Shown here piece by piece: positions 9,045 to 18,447 of a stretch of DNA of 64,000 nucleotides (positions are counted from its first letter, which is position 1; every line of letters begins with the position of its first letter). The stretch covers positions 310,001 through 374,000 of the forward strand of contig JAPXMY010000001.1 of assembly GCA_033808805.1 (NCBI GenBank). The letters run 5' to 3'. Source of the stretch: UBA1783 sp033808805. GTDB lineage: Bacteria > Bacillota_I > Bacilli_A > Erysipelotrichales > Erysipelotrichaceae. The notes under the pieces were generated by a model. It saw only the letters and a program-made list of their open reading frames with translations. It had not been told where the DNA came from and ran no database searches. The translations under genes were made by a program, and so were the position numbers.

Positions 9045-9067
9045 AGACCAGTTTAACTAACTAGTCT
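9045..9067 (-). terminator. Terminator of prfA-prmC
   Basis: On the minus strand AGACTAGT pairs with ACTGGTCT (one G-T pair) around a 7-base loop, followed by six T. It overlaps the prmC stop codon. Confidence 0.75.
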
Positions 9068-9918
9068 AAGTTGTGATAAATAAAAAGCATTCTATCTTTA
9101 CCGTTGAGATCTTTTAATACTTCATATCTATCATCTGGAAAATATTCTATGACCATTTTTTCAAGATCTTCTTTTTCATCATACCCGATTTCAAAAGCCA
9201 TAAATGATTTGTTTTTCATTACCCTGTGGGCGTTTTCAAAAACTGAACGATAGAAGTATAAACCATCATCTCCGCCAAATAAAGCGAGATGTGGTTCAAA
9301 TTCAACCACGCTTTTTTCCATATTCTGATCTGATGGAATGTATGGTGGATTGCAGACCAAAATATCAAGTTTGATATTGTTTTCAATTAATGGCTGTAAC
9401 ATATCTCCCTGAAACAAAGTAATCTCACAATTATTAAGTTCACAGTTTTTTCTGGCAATTTCTAAAGCCTTAGCAGAAATATCAGTGGCATGAATGTTAA
9501 ACTTGTCTTCTTCCTTTTTTAAAGCGATAGCAATAGCTCCAGAGCCCGTTCCAATATCAGCGACATCTATTGACAGGTAATCTTTAAAATAATAATCAGA
9601 ATCTGCCAGAACATTGGCAACTAATTCTTCGGTTTCATATCTGGGAATCAGACAATCTGGTGAAACCAGTATTTTATGACCATAGAACCACTGATAGCCT
9701 AAGACATACTGCAAGGGTTCATTTTTCAATAGCCGTTTAAGAGCCTGTTGAAATTGCTGATTGATAGAATCATCAATCTTCTGTTCATAGTTAAGGTACA
9801 AATCGGTGTAGTTCATATTACATAGTTCAAGCAATAAGATCTGAACTGATTCAGCTGAAATATCTACCTGCTGACATTTTTTGATAGCCTCCTGTAGAAT
9901 TTGACGATAAGAAGCCAT
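9061..9918 (-). CDS. prmC: Release factor glutamine methyltransferase
   Basis: 285 aa. It methylates the Gln of the GGQ motif in release factors using S-adenosylmethionine. The N-terminal helical domain (about 1-80) precedes a Rossmann methyltransferase domain with the SAM motif GTGSGAIAIAL and the catalytic NPPYI motif that holds the Gln amide. Its ATG overlaps the stop of prfA by one base (TAATG), the classical prfA-prmC pair, so enzyme and substrate are translated together. Confidence 0.95.
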   Translation of the reverse strand: MASYRQILQEAIKKCQQVDISAESVQILLLELCNMNYTDLYLNYEQKIDDSINQQFQQALKRLLKNEPLQYVLGYQWFYGHKILVSPDCLIPRYETEELVANVLADSDYYFKDYLSIDVADIGTGSGAIAIALKKEEDKFNIHATDISAKALEIARKNCELNNCEITLFQGDMLQPLIENNIKLDILVCNPPYIPSDQNMEKSVVEFEPHLALFGGDDGLYFYRSVFENAHRVMKNKSFMAFEIGYDEKEDLEKMVIEYFPDDRYEVLKDLNGKDRMLFIYHNLD

Positions 9919-10985
9919 TAATGTTCTCCAGCTATTCTGGCTTTTTGATCAGCATCTAACAAAGCTTCAATGATATCATCTAACTTACCTTCCATGACAC
10001 GGTCTAATTGCTGAATGGTATAGTTGATTCTATGATCAGTAATTCGGTTTTGAGGGTAGTTATAGGTTCTAATTTTTTCGCTTCTATCTCCAGTTCCAAC
10101 CTGGCTCTTTCTGACTTCACCTTTTTCCTGATCTTCAATTCTCTTATATTCATCATAAACTCTAGCTGTGATAATCTTTAAAGCTTGTTCTCTATTTTGA
10201 ATCTGGCTTCGGCCATCTTGGCAGTTTACGGTAATTCCCGTTGGAATATGGGTAATTCTAACTGCTGAGTCAGTCTTATTGACGTGCTGTCCGCCAGCTC
10301 CTGAAGCACGATGCGTTTCAAAGGTTAAATCATCCATATTGATTTCATAATCGACGTCTTCTAAATCAGGCAATACCAATACTGTAGCGGTTGAAGTGTG
10401 TATTCTTCCACTGGCTTCAGTTTTAGGCACTCGTTGTACGCGATGCACCCCGCCTTCAAACTTCAATTCACGATAGACATCATCACCCTTGATAATAAAT
10501 GAAATATCACTGAAACCACCCGCTTCACTTTCTACAAAGTCAAAAGTCTGAACCTGCCATCCTTTTGTTTCGGCATAGCGACAGTACATACGATATAAAT
10601 CTCCAGCAAAGATATTTCCCTCATCTCCTCCAGCGGCTCCTTTAATTTCAAAAATAGCATCGCATTCATCGTTAGGATCTTTTTCGATTAGTAAAACCTC
10701 TAAACGATCAATGAGCTGTTGTTTCTTTTCCTTCAATTCTTCCAGTTCCATTTCAGCCATTTCTCTTAAATCAGGATCATGCATGAGCAATTCTGCATCT
10801 TTAATATGTTTTAAAGTTTCAACCAGCTGGTAATATGATTCAACTGGCTGTTGAAGTTTGGAATGCTCTTTGCTGATTTTTCCATATTCACGAGCATCAG
10901 AAAAAACGTTGCCACTAATCAGCATGTCGTTTATTTCGTTATATCTAGCTGCCATAGCCTCTAGTCTAGCTAGCATTTTATCCAT
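9918..10985 (-). CDS. prfA: Peptide chain release factor 1
   Basis: 355 aa, the usual RF1 length. It reads UAA and UAG stop codons in the ribosome. The stop-reading tripeptide region is RVPKTEASGRIHTS, a P-x-T signature as in RF1 and not the SPF of RF2. The peptidyl-hydrolysis motif is SGAGGQHVN. The start is the ATG at 10985, preceded by an AAGGTG-type RBS. It is the first gene of the prfA-prmC unit and divergent from the phosphoesterase gene. Confidence 0.96.
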   Translation of the reverse strand: MDKMLARLEAMAARYNEINDMLISGNVFSDAREYGKISKEHSKLQQPVESYYQLVETLKHIKDAELLMHDPDLREMAEMELEELKEKKQQLIDRLEVLLIEKDPNDECDAIFEIKGAAGGDEGNIFAGDLYRMYCRYAETKGWQVQTFDFVESEAGGFSDISFIIKGDDVYRELKFEGGVHRVQRVPKTEASGRIHTSTATVLVLPDLEDVDYEINMDDLTFETHRASGAGGQHVNKTDSAVRITHIPTGITVNCQDGRSQIQNREQALKIITARVYDEYKRIEDQEKGEVRKSQVGTGDRSEKIRTYNYPQNRITDHRINYTIQQLDRVMEGKLDDIIEALLDADQKARIAGEH

Positions 10986-11149
10986 AAATAATCACCTTCT
11001 AACGTAGTAATTATACTATAAGAGTTTCAATAATCCAAATAAGCAAAAAAGAAAAAAGGAAGATTCCCAGTTGATAATTTTAAGAAGAAAAAAGTGCAGA
11101 TAAAGAGTTATAGTTTTCCTTTTTAAGATTGTTAGTGTAAAATTGTCCT

Positions 11150-11953
11150 ATGATAGTAATTATTGTTTTAGCAGTTTTATTTTTAGATTATGCAATACAC
11201 CAGAATAAAAACGTAGGCCTGACTTTCTACGAATTTTCCAGTAAAAAAGTAGAAAGAGAAAAAAGAATTGTTCATCTTTCAGATGTGCACAATGATTTGT
11301 TTGGAGAAAAAAACAGCAGATTAATTGAGTTAATTGAAAGCGCAAAGCCAGATTACATTTTTATTACGGGAGACTTATTAGACTCAAGAAGAACAAACGT
11401 ATACAGATGCTACTATTTAATTGAAAAAATTATTAAAATTGCCCCAATCTATTTTGTGACAGGAAATCATGAATCAAGAAAGACGTTCTATCCAAAATTT
11501 AAAGAAAGCTTAATGGCGTTAGGGGTAAATGTTTTAGATGATCGCAAAGTTCAGCTGGAAGAAATATGCCTGGTGGGAATAGATGATCCGGGTTTTATAA
11601 CAGAGCAAAATGAAGTAATTTATCGAAAGATAGTTGAAGAAAAACTACAGAAAATTGAACTGGAAAACTTTAATATCTTGCTGGCTCATCGACCTCAATA
11701 TATTGATGTATATTCTAAATTTGATTTTGATTTAGTTTTAAGTGGACATGCTCATGGAGGACAGATAAGACTGCCTTATATCGGTGGATTGTTTTCACCC
11801 CAACAGGGAATACTTCCAAAATATACTACAGGAAAATACCATTTGAATAATACTGAAATGATTGTCTCTAGAGGATTGGGTAACAGTCAATTTCCATTAA
11901 GAGTATTTAATAATCCTGAAATATTGGTTATTGATATAAAAAAAGATATTTAG
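11150..11953 (+). CDS. Membrane-anchored calcineurin-like metallophosphoesterase
   Basis: 267 aa. One N-terminal hydrophobic helix (about 1-15) is followed by a metallophosphoesterase domain with its metal-ligand blocks in order: LSDVHN, GDLLD, GNHE, and the C-terminal GHAHGGQI. This resembles the YkuE/YaeI group, whose members act at the membrane on phosphodiester or phospholipid substrates. The substrate here is not known. The RBS is weak. It is followed by a small zinc-ribbon gene. Confidence 0.85.
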   Translation: MIVIIVLAVLFLDYAIHQNKNVGLTFYEFSSKKVEREKRIVHLSDVHNDLFGEKNSRLIELIESAKPDYIFITGDLLDSRRTNVYRCYYLIEKIIKIAPIYFVTGNHESRKTFYPKFKESLMALGVNVLDDRKVQLEEICLVGIDDPGFITEQNEVIYRKIVEEKLQKIELENFNILLAHRPQYIDVYSKFDFDLVLSGHAHGGQIRLPYIGGLFSPQQGILPKYTTGKYHLNNTEMIVSRGLGNSQFPLRVFNNPEILVIDIKKDI

Positions 11954-12028
11954 ATAATATTTTAAGTGATACAATTTATTTGTGAGTGATGTAAAAAATA
12001 ATAATGTTTTTAAAGTAAGGAGAAAATT

Positions 12029-12250
12029 ATGAGAAAATGTCTAAGATGTGAAACAGAAATGATTGAAAATCTTAAAATTGCCCCACCAAACAGTGTTGTC
12101 AGTATTGTTTTAAAAGAAAAAGCTATTAAGCCTTCTGCTGCTCCAATTGAGGCAGCTTTATGTCCAAAATGTGGTTATGTAGAGACATACATTGATATTG
12201 AACATAATAAAAAAGAAGAGTTGCAGTCAATTCTTAATAAAGAAAAATAA
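12029..12250 (+). CDS. Small zinc-ribbon protein, unknown function
   Basis: 73 aa. Two Cys pairs (C-x-x-C at residues 4-7 and CPKCGY near 48-51) form a plausible four-Cys zinc ribbon, with a Lys/Glu-rich C-terminus. Such proteins often bind nucleic acid or act as adaptors. There is a good AAGGAG RBS and a strong terminator downstream, so the gene is likely real despite its size. Confidence 0.7.
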   Translation: MRKCLRCETEMIENLKIAPPNSVVSIVLKEKAIKPSAAPIEAALCPKCGYVETYIDIEHNKKEELQSILNKEK

Positions 12251-12254
12251 TAAA

Positions 12255-12303
12255 AAACAATGGATTAATTATCAAAATGCTTAATGATAAGATCCATTGT
12301 TTT
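12255..12303. terminator. Terminator between the zinc-ribbon gene and the amidohydrolase gene
   Basis: ACAATGGAT pairs with ATCCATTGT around an internally paired region, followed by TTTTATT on the plus strand. The flanking A run on the left makes it usable from both sides. Confidence 0.75.
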
Positions 12304-12323
12304 ATTCTTTACTGGGCAAAATT

Positions 12324-13613
12324 TTAAAGAGTAGCTAAATATTTATCTAATTCTCTTTCGCAAATAGCATTCTTTTTAATTTTTGGCTGTAGATACTTTT
12401 GATCTTTAAAGTGAACCAGATATGGTTTTCTGATGGTTGAAAAGCCATAAGTCAGAGGGTTTTCATCAACGACAATAAAGTCCGCTGATTTTCCTGCTTC
12501 AATAGATCCTGTTTCATTTTCTAAACCTAAAATAGAAGCATTGATCAATGTTCCGGTATGAAGAGCAAAATTTCTTGATACTCCAACCATCTTATGGAAA
12601 TACTCCAATTCACGCCACATATCATAATGGGTAATAAAAGGACAGACTGAATCAGTTCCCAAGCCTACTGTAATGCCGTTTTCCAGGCATTTTTTAGTTC
12701 CTGAAAGGATTCCTTCCAGTAAAACCTTACTGTTGTAAAGAACAATTTCACTGGCTTTGGAAATATCAGGATCAAATTTAGCTAATGGAATTGCTGGAGA
12801 AATAGTACAGACTAAAACAGCAGCAGTTTTTTTAAATAAAGCAATTATTTCATCATCCATTGCCGCACCATGTTCAATGGTATCAACACCATTTTCTAAA
12901 GCCATAATGATGCCTTTAGGACTTTCTACATGGGCACAGACCTTTAAACCTAATGAATGGGCTTTATCACAGCAGGCTTTGACTTGCTCACTGTTCATTC
13001 TTAGTTCACCAGGTTCCCCTTTGACTTTAGCATCCAGTACTCCGCCAGTAATCATCAGTTTGATCCAGTCGACACCAGCTTTAGCATTGTCTTCAATAAA
13101 CTTTTCAAATTCTTCAATGGTTTTTGCTCCATAGGCAACGGAACCTTCCATGTGTCCCCCTGGAATGGTAACAGCGCTATCGGAGCTTAATACTCGTGGG
13201 CCACCAGTTTTTCCGTTATTTATTTCATCACGCAGCTGTGAATCAAAATTACCTAAACCACCAACAGTTCTAACGGTGGTAGTTCCGGATAAGAGCTCTG
13301 TTTTTAAAGCATTACGGCAGATGCTCTTGCCAATCTGCTGAAGAAGTTTATTGCTCATAATCAGTTTAGCCAGTTTAGTGCTGTCAGATTCTTTTTTCTT
13401 TGGAAAGCCCGTACCAGGAGTGTGAATATGTAAATTAATCAGTCCAGGGATAAGATACCTGCCTTGCAGATCTATAACATTGTTTTCATTTGTATCTTTA
13501 GCCTCCTCAATACTAACAATAATTCCATTATCTACTGTAAGCATCATATTTTCCTGCAGCACCATATTTTTGGTTCCATTTAAAATATTGACATTGGTAT
13601 AAATAGTTTTCAT
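12324..13613 (-). CDS. Amidohydrolase (imidazolonepropionase/Xaa-Pro dipeptidase-like)
   Basis: 429 aa from the ATG at 13613. It is a metal-dependent TIM-barrel hydrolase: the N-terminal metal site LHIHTPG, later His-containing HVESPKG and DTIEHGA, and the catalytic Asp in GLGTDSVCP. The C-terminus has the typical EAGKSADFIVVDENP beta-sandwich return. Substrates in this group are cyclic amides or dipeptides and cannot be specified here. A GTG five codons upstream is possible. However, that GTG immediately precedes a TATAAT whose expected transcription start is the A of the ATG at 13613, and no RBS is visible, which points to a leaderless mRNA. Confidence 0.85.
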   Translation of the reverse strand: MKTIYTNVNILNGTKNMVLQENMMLTVDNGIIVSIEEAKDTNENNVIDLQGRYLIPGLINLHIHTPGTGFPKKKESDSTKLAKLIMSNKLLQQIGKSICRNALKTELLSGTTTVRTVGGLGNFDSQLRDEINNGKTGGPRVLSSDSAVTIPGGHMEGSVAYGAKTIEEFEKFIEDNAKAGVDWIKLMITGGVLDAKVKGEPGELRMNSEQVKACCDKAHSLGLKVCAHVESPKGIIMALENGVDTIEHGAAMDDEIIALFKKTAAVLVCTISPAIPLAKFDPDISKASEIVLYNSKVLLEGILSGTKKCLENGITVGLGTDSVCPFITHYDMWRELEYFHKMVGVSRNFALHTGTLINASILGLENETGSIEAGKSADFIVVDENPLTYGFSTIRKPYLVHFKDQKYLQPKIKKNAICERELDKYLATL

Positions 13614-13619
13614 AAAATA

Positions 13620-13625
13620 ATTATA
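13620..13625 (-). promoter_or_regulatory. -10 box placed for leaderless transcription of the amidohydrolase gene
   Basis: On the minus strand a perfect TATAAT ends 6 bases before the ATG at 13613, so the start codon sits at the expected +1. No Shine-Dalgarno sequence precedes the ATG and no clear -35 was found. Confidence 0.45.
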
Positions 13626-13700
13626 CACTTAAAAATAAAAAAGTTCTTTTTGTTTTGAAATAAAGGTATTATTATATAGGGAAAAGGGTGGTGTTATTTT

Positions 13701-14378
13701 ATGTATGGAGCAATCATTAATGCAGCACTGGTAATACTGGGAACAACTGTAGGAATGATTATTGGTAAATTCCTAAAAGAAGAACTACAAAATCAACTGG
13801 TCATAGCGATGGGATTGTGTGTTCTTTATATTGGTATCGATGGAATGTTGGAAATGAGATCAGCCTTAAATATGTTGTTGTCAATGTCAATAGGAACGAT
13901 GATAGGAAATGTTATTGATTTGGATGGAATGATTGTCAGACTGGGAGAAAAGATACAGGAAAAGTTCAGTTCTAAATCACCAATTGCTTCAGGCTTTGTT
14001 AATGCTTCACTGTTGTTTTGTGTAGGTGGTATGGCTATTGTAGGTTCAATTCAGGATGGTTTAACTTCTGATTACAGCATTCTTTTAATGAAAGGTATTA
14101 TTGATGCTGTCAGTGCAATAGTTTTGGCCGCCAAATATGGTATTGGGGTTTACTTTTCGGCTGCTTTTGTTTTGATTTATGAAGGGTTACTGAGTATTTT
14201 GGCTTTGGTAATTGCTCCAGTATTAACCAGTGAATGCATTGTTCAGCTTTCAGCAGTTGGTTCAATCGTGCTTTTAGCGGTTGGTTTAAATATGCTCAAT
14301 ATGATTAAAGCCAAACCAATGAATATGGTTCCAGCAATAATTTTAAGTGCTATTTTAACGATTGTATTTAAAATTTAG
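13701..14378 (+). CDS. DUF554 family integral membrane protein
   Basis: 225 aa with six to seven transmembrane helices, beginning MYGAIINAALVILGTTVGM with the Gly-rich first helix and internal GMAIVGSIQDGL that mark the YdfK/YqgA (DUF554) family. The family is thought to transport small solutes, but its substrate is not established. AGGGTGG precedes the ATG. It is divergent from the amidohydrolase gene and not evidently coupled to degV, which has its own upstream TTGACA element. Confidence 0.85.
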   Translation: MYGAIINAALVILGTTVGMIIGKFLKEELQNQLVIAMGLCVLYIGIDGMLEMRSALNMLLSMSIGTMIGNVIDLDGMIVRLGEKIQEKFSSKSPIASGFVNASLLFCVGGMAIVGSIQDGLTSDYSILLMKGIIDAVSAIVLAAKYGIGVYFSAAFVLIYEGLLSILALVIAPVLTSECIVQLSAVGSIVLLAVGLNMLNMIKAKPMNMVPAIILSAILTIVFKI

Positions 14379-14481
14379 ATTTTTGACAATTTAGTAGTGA
14401 TTTAATATACTTGAAATATTGAAAATTTTAACGAAATAAGGTTAATAATAAGATTGAAAAAGATGAAAACAAGGGGGAAAT

Positions 14482-15330
14482 ATGATTAGAGTATTTGTAG
14501 ATTCGGGAAGCAGTATTAAACAGAACGAAAAAGAAAAGTATGATGTTGAAATACTTCCTTTAAAACTATTATTAGGTGATAAAGAGTATTTAGATGGTGT
14601 GGATTTAACGATGGAAGAATTTTATCATGCCTTAATAGAAGAAAAACAGTTTCCTAAAACCTCACTTCCAAACATGGTTGAAGCTAAAGAAAGAGTTATG
14701 GAATATGTAAATCAGGGTGATGATGTAATTGTTATTCCGATTTCTAAAGGGATTTCTTCAACCTACAGCACACTGTATATGTTGTTTCAAGATGAAGAAA
14801 AAGTTCACGTGATTGATTGTAAATCTGTTGTTGGCGGAATTAAACTCATCGTTGAAGAAATAAACAGGTATCGTGATCAGCCAATTGAGTTTGTTTTGCA
14901 GAAAATAGAAGAAATACTGCCAAAAATCAGAGTACTGGCAATACCAGATACACTGGAGTATCTATATCGAGGCGGAAGACTATCAAAGGCAGCATATGTT
15001 GCTGGCAATGTAATGCAGTTAAAGCCGTTTATCGCCATTGATAACCTGGATGGCGGGGTTAAAATGGTTGGTAAAGTTCTGGGTAGAAAAAAGGCTCTTA
15101 AAATGTTAGCCAATTATTTAGAAACAGAAGACTGTGATACAAGTTATCCAATCATCCCTTCATATACCTATGATGAAACAAATCTTGATGAACTGATTTC
15201 ATTAACTAACAATAAATATAAAGAGGCAATGGTCGAATATGATAATCTTGACCCAGCAATTGCCTGTCACTGGGGTCCAGGAGCATTTGGTTATATCTTT
15301 GTATCTAAACATGCTTATAAAGAAAAATAG
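14482..15330 (+). CDS. DegV family fatty-acid-binding protein
   Basis: 282 aa. DegV/FakB-type proteins bind a fatty acid and present it to the kinase FakA for phosphorylation. It has the N-terminal FVDSGSSI, the PKTSLPNMVE segment, the lipid-head Ser in PISKGISSTYST, and the C-terminal HWGPGAFGYIF. No FakA gene lies in the window. The RBS AGGGGG is 6 bases before the ATG. A consensus TTGACA (14393-14398) lies upstream, but the matching -10 is weak. Confidence 0.9.
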   Translation: MIRVFVDSGSSIKQNEKEKYDVEILPLKLLLGDKEYLDGVDLTMEEFYHALIEEKQFPKTSLPNMVEAKERVMEYVNQGDDVIVIPISKGISSTYSTLYMLFQDEEKVHVIDCKSVVGGIKLIVEEINRYRDQPIEFVLQKIEEILPKIRVLAIPDTLEYLYRGGRLSKAAYVAGNVMQLKPFIAIDNLDGGVKMVGKVLGRKKALKMLANYLETEDCDTSYPIIPSYTYDETNLDELISLTNNKYKEAMVEYDNLDPAIACHWGPGAFGYIFVSKHAYKEK

Positions 15331-15358
15331 CATATCGCAAAATACACTATTTTTAACA

Positions 15359-15406
15359 TGAGACTTTCTTTAAATTTTTTAAAGTTTACTGAGAGTCTTT
15401 TTTAAA
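15359..15406. terminator. Terminator between degV and a convergent small gene
   Basis: AGACT...AGTCT with an inner TTTAAA...TTTAAA, followed by TTTTTT on the plus strand. It overlaps the 3' end of the 45-codon ORF on the minus strand. Confidence 0.55.
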
Positions 15407-15523
15407 TAGAACAAACAAACCAACAAGTCCAATCGGAATGGATAAAAGGAATGCAGGACTGATAATTGTGTTGATCAGTATCGCAAATAATAATATTCCA
15501 ATACCTCTTAATTCATTTTTCAT
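15386..15523 (-). CDS. Putative 45-aa membrane protein
   Basis: A short frame with an AGAGG RBS 6 bases before its ATG. It begins MKNELRGIGILLFAILINTI, continues with a second hydrophobic stretch (PAFLLSIPIGLVGLFVLF) broken by a proline, and ends in KKDSQ. One long or two short membrane helices with a positive tail fit a real small membrane protein. It fills an otherwise empty gap between degV and argS. It may be the product of its own short transcript. No homologue is known to me. Confidence 0.5.
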   Translation of the reverse strand: MKNELRGIGILLFAILINTIISPAFLLSIPIGLVGLFVLFKKDSQ

Positions 15524-15662
15524 AACAACCTCTAATGACAACTCGATTTATTTACATGTTTATTATAGTAGTTTAGAAAGAATTGTAAAAAGGAAACACC
15601 ACAAAACCACAAAATGATAAAAAAGTTGAAAACTGTGTTATGAAAACTTAGGTTTCAAATAA

Positions 15663-15688
15663 AAAGTGCATCAGTGATGACACACTTT
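15663..15688 (-). terminator. Terminator of argS
   Basis: AAAGTG and CACTTT flank an inner CATCA/TGATG stem. On the minus strand it is followed by TTTTTATTT, 22 bases after the argS stop. Confidence 0.75.
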
Positions 15689-15709
15689 AAGTATTGCAAC
15701 AATTAATAT

Positions 15710-17353
15710 TTACATTCTTTCAGGTGAAGAAACACCAATTAAATCCAGAGCATTCTTTAAGGTAATTCTGATAGCTTCAACTAGTGCCAATCGTTCTTTT
15801 GATAGCTTTATATTGTTTTCATCACAAATTTTATTAGTTGCATAGAACGAATGAAAATATTGAGCTAATTTTTGAATATAATTACACATTTTATGAGGAG
15901 CTCTGGTTTTAGCGGCATCAGCCACAACAGAGGTAAATTCACCAATATGTTTTAATAAGGCAATTTCTTTTTCGCAGTTTAACAGAGAATAATGCTCCAA
16001 TTTTTCAGCAGGGTATTGTCTTAAAACCGAGCAAATTCTAGCGTAGGCATATTGAGCATAATATACCGGATTGTCATTTGTTTCTGATTTGGCCAAAGTA
16101 AAATCAAAATCAAGATGAGTGTCAACGGCTTTGCAGACAAAGAAATATCTAGCAGCATCTAATCCGACCTCATCAACTAATTCTCTAATAGTAATGGCAT
16201 TGCCGGTACGTTTGCTCATTTTAACTTCAATTCCATCTTCAACAAGTCGAACCATTTGAATTAAGTCTACTTCTAAAGCATCTTTTGGGTGACCCAGAGC
16301 TGTCATAGCTGCTTTCATTCTAGCTACATAGCCATGATGATCAGCTCCCCAGAGATTAACCAGTTTTTCATAGCCTCTTTCAAACTTGTGCTGATGATAA
16401 GCAATATCTGGTGTCAGATAAGTATAGAAACCATCAGATTTCTTTAAAACTCGATCTTTATCATCACCATATTCAGTACTTTTAAACCAGAAAGCTCCAT
16501 CCTGCTGGTAAGTAAGATTCATGGAAATCATCTTTTCCAGCGCCTTTTCGACTCTATTTTCATCAACAATAGATTTTTCAGAAACCCATGAATCAAAATG
16601 GCAGCCATAATAAGCCAAATCTGCTTTTATGCGGTTAAGCTGTCTATTTCTTCCTTCCCATTTAAAGAAGTCTACAGCTTCCTGTTTGGCACTGTGAAGA
16701 TAGTTGTCACCGACATCATCAATGATTTCTTTAGTAATTTCAATGATATCTTCGCCGTAATAGCCATCAGCAGGAATAGTGAAATCCAGTCCATAATATT
16801 GACGATAGCGTCCATAAATTGATTCGCCCAGCATATCGATTTGATTACCAGCATCATTGATGTAGTATTCTCTCAAATAATCATAGCCAGATTTTTTTAA
16901 CAGACGACAAATTACATCTCCCCAGGCTGCTCCTCTGGCATGTCCACAATGTAAAGGCCCAGTAGGATTGGCAGAGACATATTCAACCAGGATTTTCAAG
17001 TTGTTACCGCTGTTGTTTTTACCATAATCATCCTTGGCATCGATAACTGTATTGATAATTTCAGCCAACACTTCACTTTTAATAAAGAAATTTATAAAAC
17101 CAACACCAGCTACTTCAATCTTTTCAGCAATTTCACAGGTTTCGTTTAATTTTTCGACCAACATATTAGCTGTAATACTTGGCTTTTGTTTAACTGACTT
17201 GGTAAGTTTCATGGCGATATTAGTAGAATAATCACCATTATTACTATCTTTTGGAATTTCAATAACAACAAAATCATCCTCTAGTTCAATATTAAAAGTC
17301 GAAAAAACTGCTTCGGTAATTTTATTTTTTAAGAGATTTTCGATTTTATTCAT
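15710..17353 (-). CDS. argS: Arginyl-tRNA synthetase
   Basis: 547 aa class I synthetase that charges tRNA-Arg. The N-terminal Add-1 tRNA-binding domain spans about 1-95. The signature SANPTGPLHCGHARGA contains the HIGH-equivalent HCGH. KMSKRTGN is the KMSKS-type loop, and the C-terminal DALR anticodon-binding domain ends the protein. The leader between argS and the divergent murQ is under 100 bases, with no room for a T-box. Monocistronic. Confidence 0.96.
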   Translation of the reverse strand: MNKIENLLKNKITEAVFSTFNIELEDDFVVIEIPKDSNNGDYSTNIAMKLTKSVKQKPSITANMLVEKLNETCEIAEKIEVAGVGFINFFIKSEVLAEIINTVIDAKDDYGKNNSGNNLKILVEYVSANPTGPLHCGHARGAAWGDVICRLLKKSGYDYLREYYINDAGNQIDMLGESIYGRYRQYYGLDFTIPADGYYGEDIIEITKEIIDDVGDNYLHSAKQEAVDFFKWEGRNRQLNRIKADLAYYGCHFDSWVSEKSIVDENRVEKALEKMISMNLTYQQDGAFWFKSTEYGDDKDRVLKKSDGFYTYLTPDIAYHQHKFERGYEKLVNLWGADHHGYVARMKAAMTALGHPKDALEVDLIQMVRLVEDGIEVKMSKRTGNAITIRELVDEVGLDAARYFFVCKAVDTHLDFDFTLAKSETNDNPVYYAQYAYARICSVLRQYPAEKLEHYSLLNCEKEIALLKHIGEFTSVVADAAKTRAPHKMCNYIQKLAQYFHSFYATNKICDENNIKLSKERLALVEAIRITLKNALDLIGVSSPERM

Positions 17354-17497
17354 AATTTAACACCTTTTCTTCCTTGCACGAAAAATTTTAACACATTTAT
17401 CTAAAATAATAAATATCTAAAGGTCAATCACCAGATTATGCTGTTTAATAAACATATAAAATATGATAACATTAAATCCAGTGAGGTAAGTCAAAAT

Positions 17498-18385
17498 ATG
17501 GTGAATATTAGTAATTTGAAGACAGAAGTTAGAAACGAAAAGACAATGAATCTGGATTTGTTATCAGTAAAAGAAATCATTGAAATTATGAATGATGAAG
17601 ATATTAATGTTATTGAAACAATTAAAAAGTCATTGCCTGAAATTGAAAAATTAATTAATACGACAATTGAAGTAATCGCTGATGGAGGAAGAATCATCTA
17701 TATCGGTGCCGGAACAAGTGGCAGAATGGGTTTGATGGACGCTGTAGAATGTCGACCAACTTTCAATTGTGATGATGAGTTTATCGGTTTGATTGCTGGT
17801 GGTGAAAAAGCGTTTATCAGAGCAGCTGAAGGCGCAGAAGATTCTAAAGAGATGGCAGTTGCGGATTTAAAAAATATCAATCTATCTTCAAAAGATATCG
17901 TTATCGGTATTGCGGCAAGTGGAAGAACTCCATATGTCATTGGTGGTTTAGAATATGCCAGAGAAGTAGGAGCAAAAACAGGAAGTGTCTGCTGCAACTA
18001 CAGTACTGAAATATCAAAATATTCTCAAAATCCAGTTGAAGTAAATGCAGGATCAGAAGTATTAACAGGATCTACCAGATTAAAAGCTGGAACCTGTCAG
18101 AAGATTATCCTGAATATGATTTCAACTGCTACAATGATTAAATCTGGAAAAGTTTATGGAAATTTAATGGTAGATGTCCAGGCAACAAACGAAAAACTTG
18201 TTGAAAGATGCAAGAGAATTGTTATGGAAGCGACAGGAGTTAACAGAGAAACAGCCAGTGAAGCATTGAGTAAATGTGATAATAACTGTAAAGTGGCAAT
18301 TGTAATGATTTTGCTGGGAATTGATGAAAAAGAAGCAACCAAAAAACTTGAAGTTTCAAAAGGATTTATCAGAAAAGTTATTTAG
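17498..18385 (+). CDS. murQ: N-acetylmuramic acid 6-phosphate etherase
   Basis: 295 aa from the ATG at 17498, which has GTGAGG upstream and gives the normal family length. An earlier in-frame ATG at 17438 has no good RBS. MurQ removes lactate from MurNAc-6-P to give GlcNAc-6-P during cell-wall recycling. The SIS fold shows GAGTSGRMGLMDAVECRPTF with the catalytic Glu, and GIAASGRTPYV. The partner PTS MurP and regulator MurR that often accompany it are not adjacent here. Confidence 0.93.
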   Translation: MVNISNLKTEVRNEKTMNLDLLSVKEIIEIMNDEDINVIETIKKSLPEIEKLINTTIEVIADGGRIIYIGAGTSGRMGLMDAVECRPTFNCDDEFIGLIAGGEKAFIRAAEGAEDSKEMAVADLKNINLSSKDIVIGIAASGRTPYVIGGLEYAREVGAKTGSVCCNYSTEISKYSQNPVEVNAGSEVLTGSTRLKAGTCQKIILNMISTATMIKSGKVYGNLMVDVQATNEKLVERCKRIVMEATGVNRETASEALSKCDNNCKVAIVMILLGIDEKEATKKLEVSKGFIRKVI

Positions 18386-18418
18386 AAAAAAGAGAATTTA
18401 AATTCTCCTGAATTAACA

Positions 18419-18447
18419 AAAAACAGACTTCAAACAGGTCTGTTTTT
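18419..18447. terminator. Bidirectional terminator between murQ and the radical SAM gene
   Basis: AAAAACAGAC pairs with GTCTGTTTTT around a 9-base loop, with A and T tracts at both sides. It serves both convergent genes. Confidence 0.85.

Noticed and set aside
17354..17497. T-box or other aminoacylation riboswitch before argS
   Set aside because: The divergent gap to murQ is too short and has no T-box bulge or terminator pair on the minus strand.
17438..17497. 20-residue N-terminal extension of MurQ
   Set aside because: No suitable RBS at 17438. GTGAGG supports the ATG at 17498, and MurQ proteins begin near that point.
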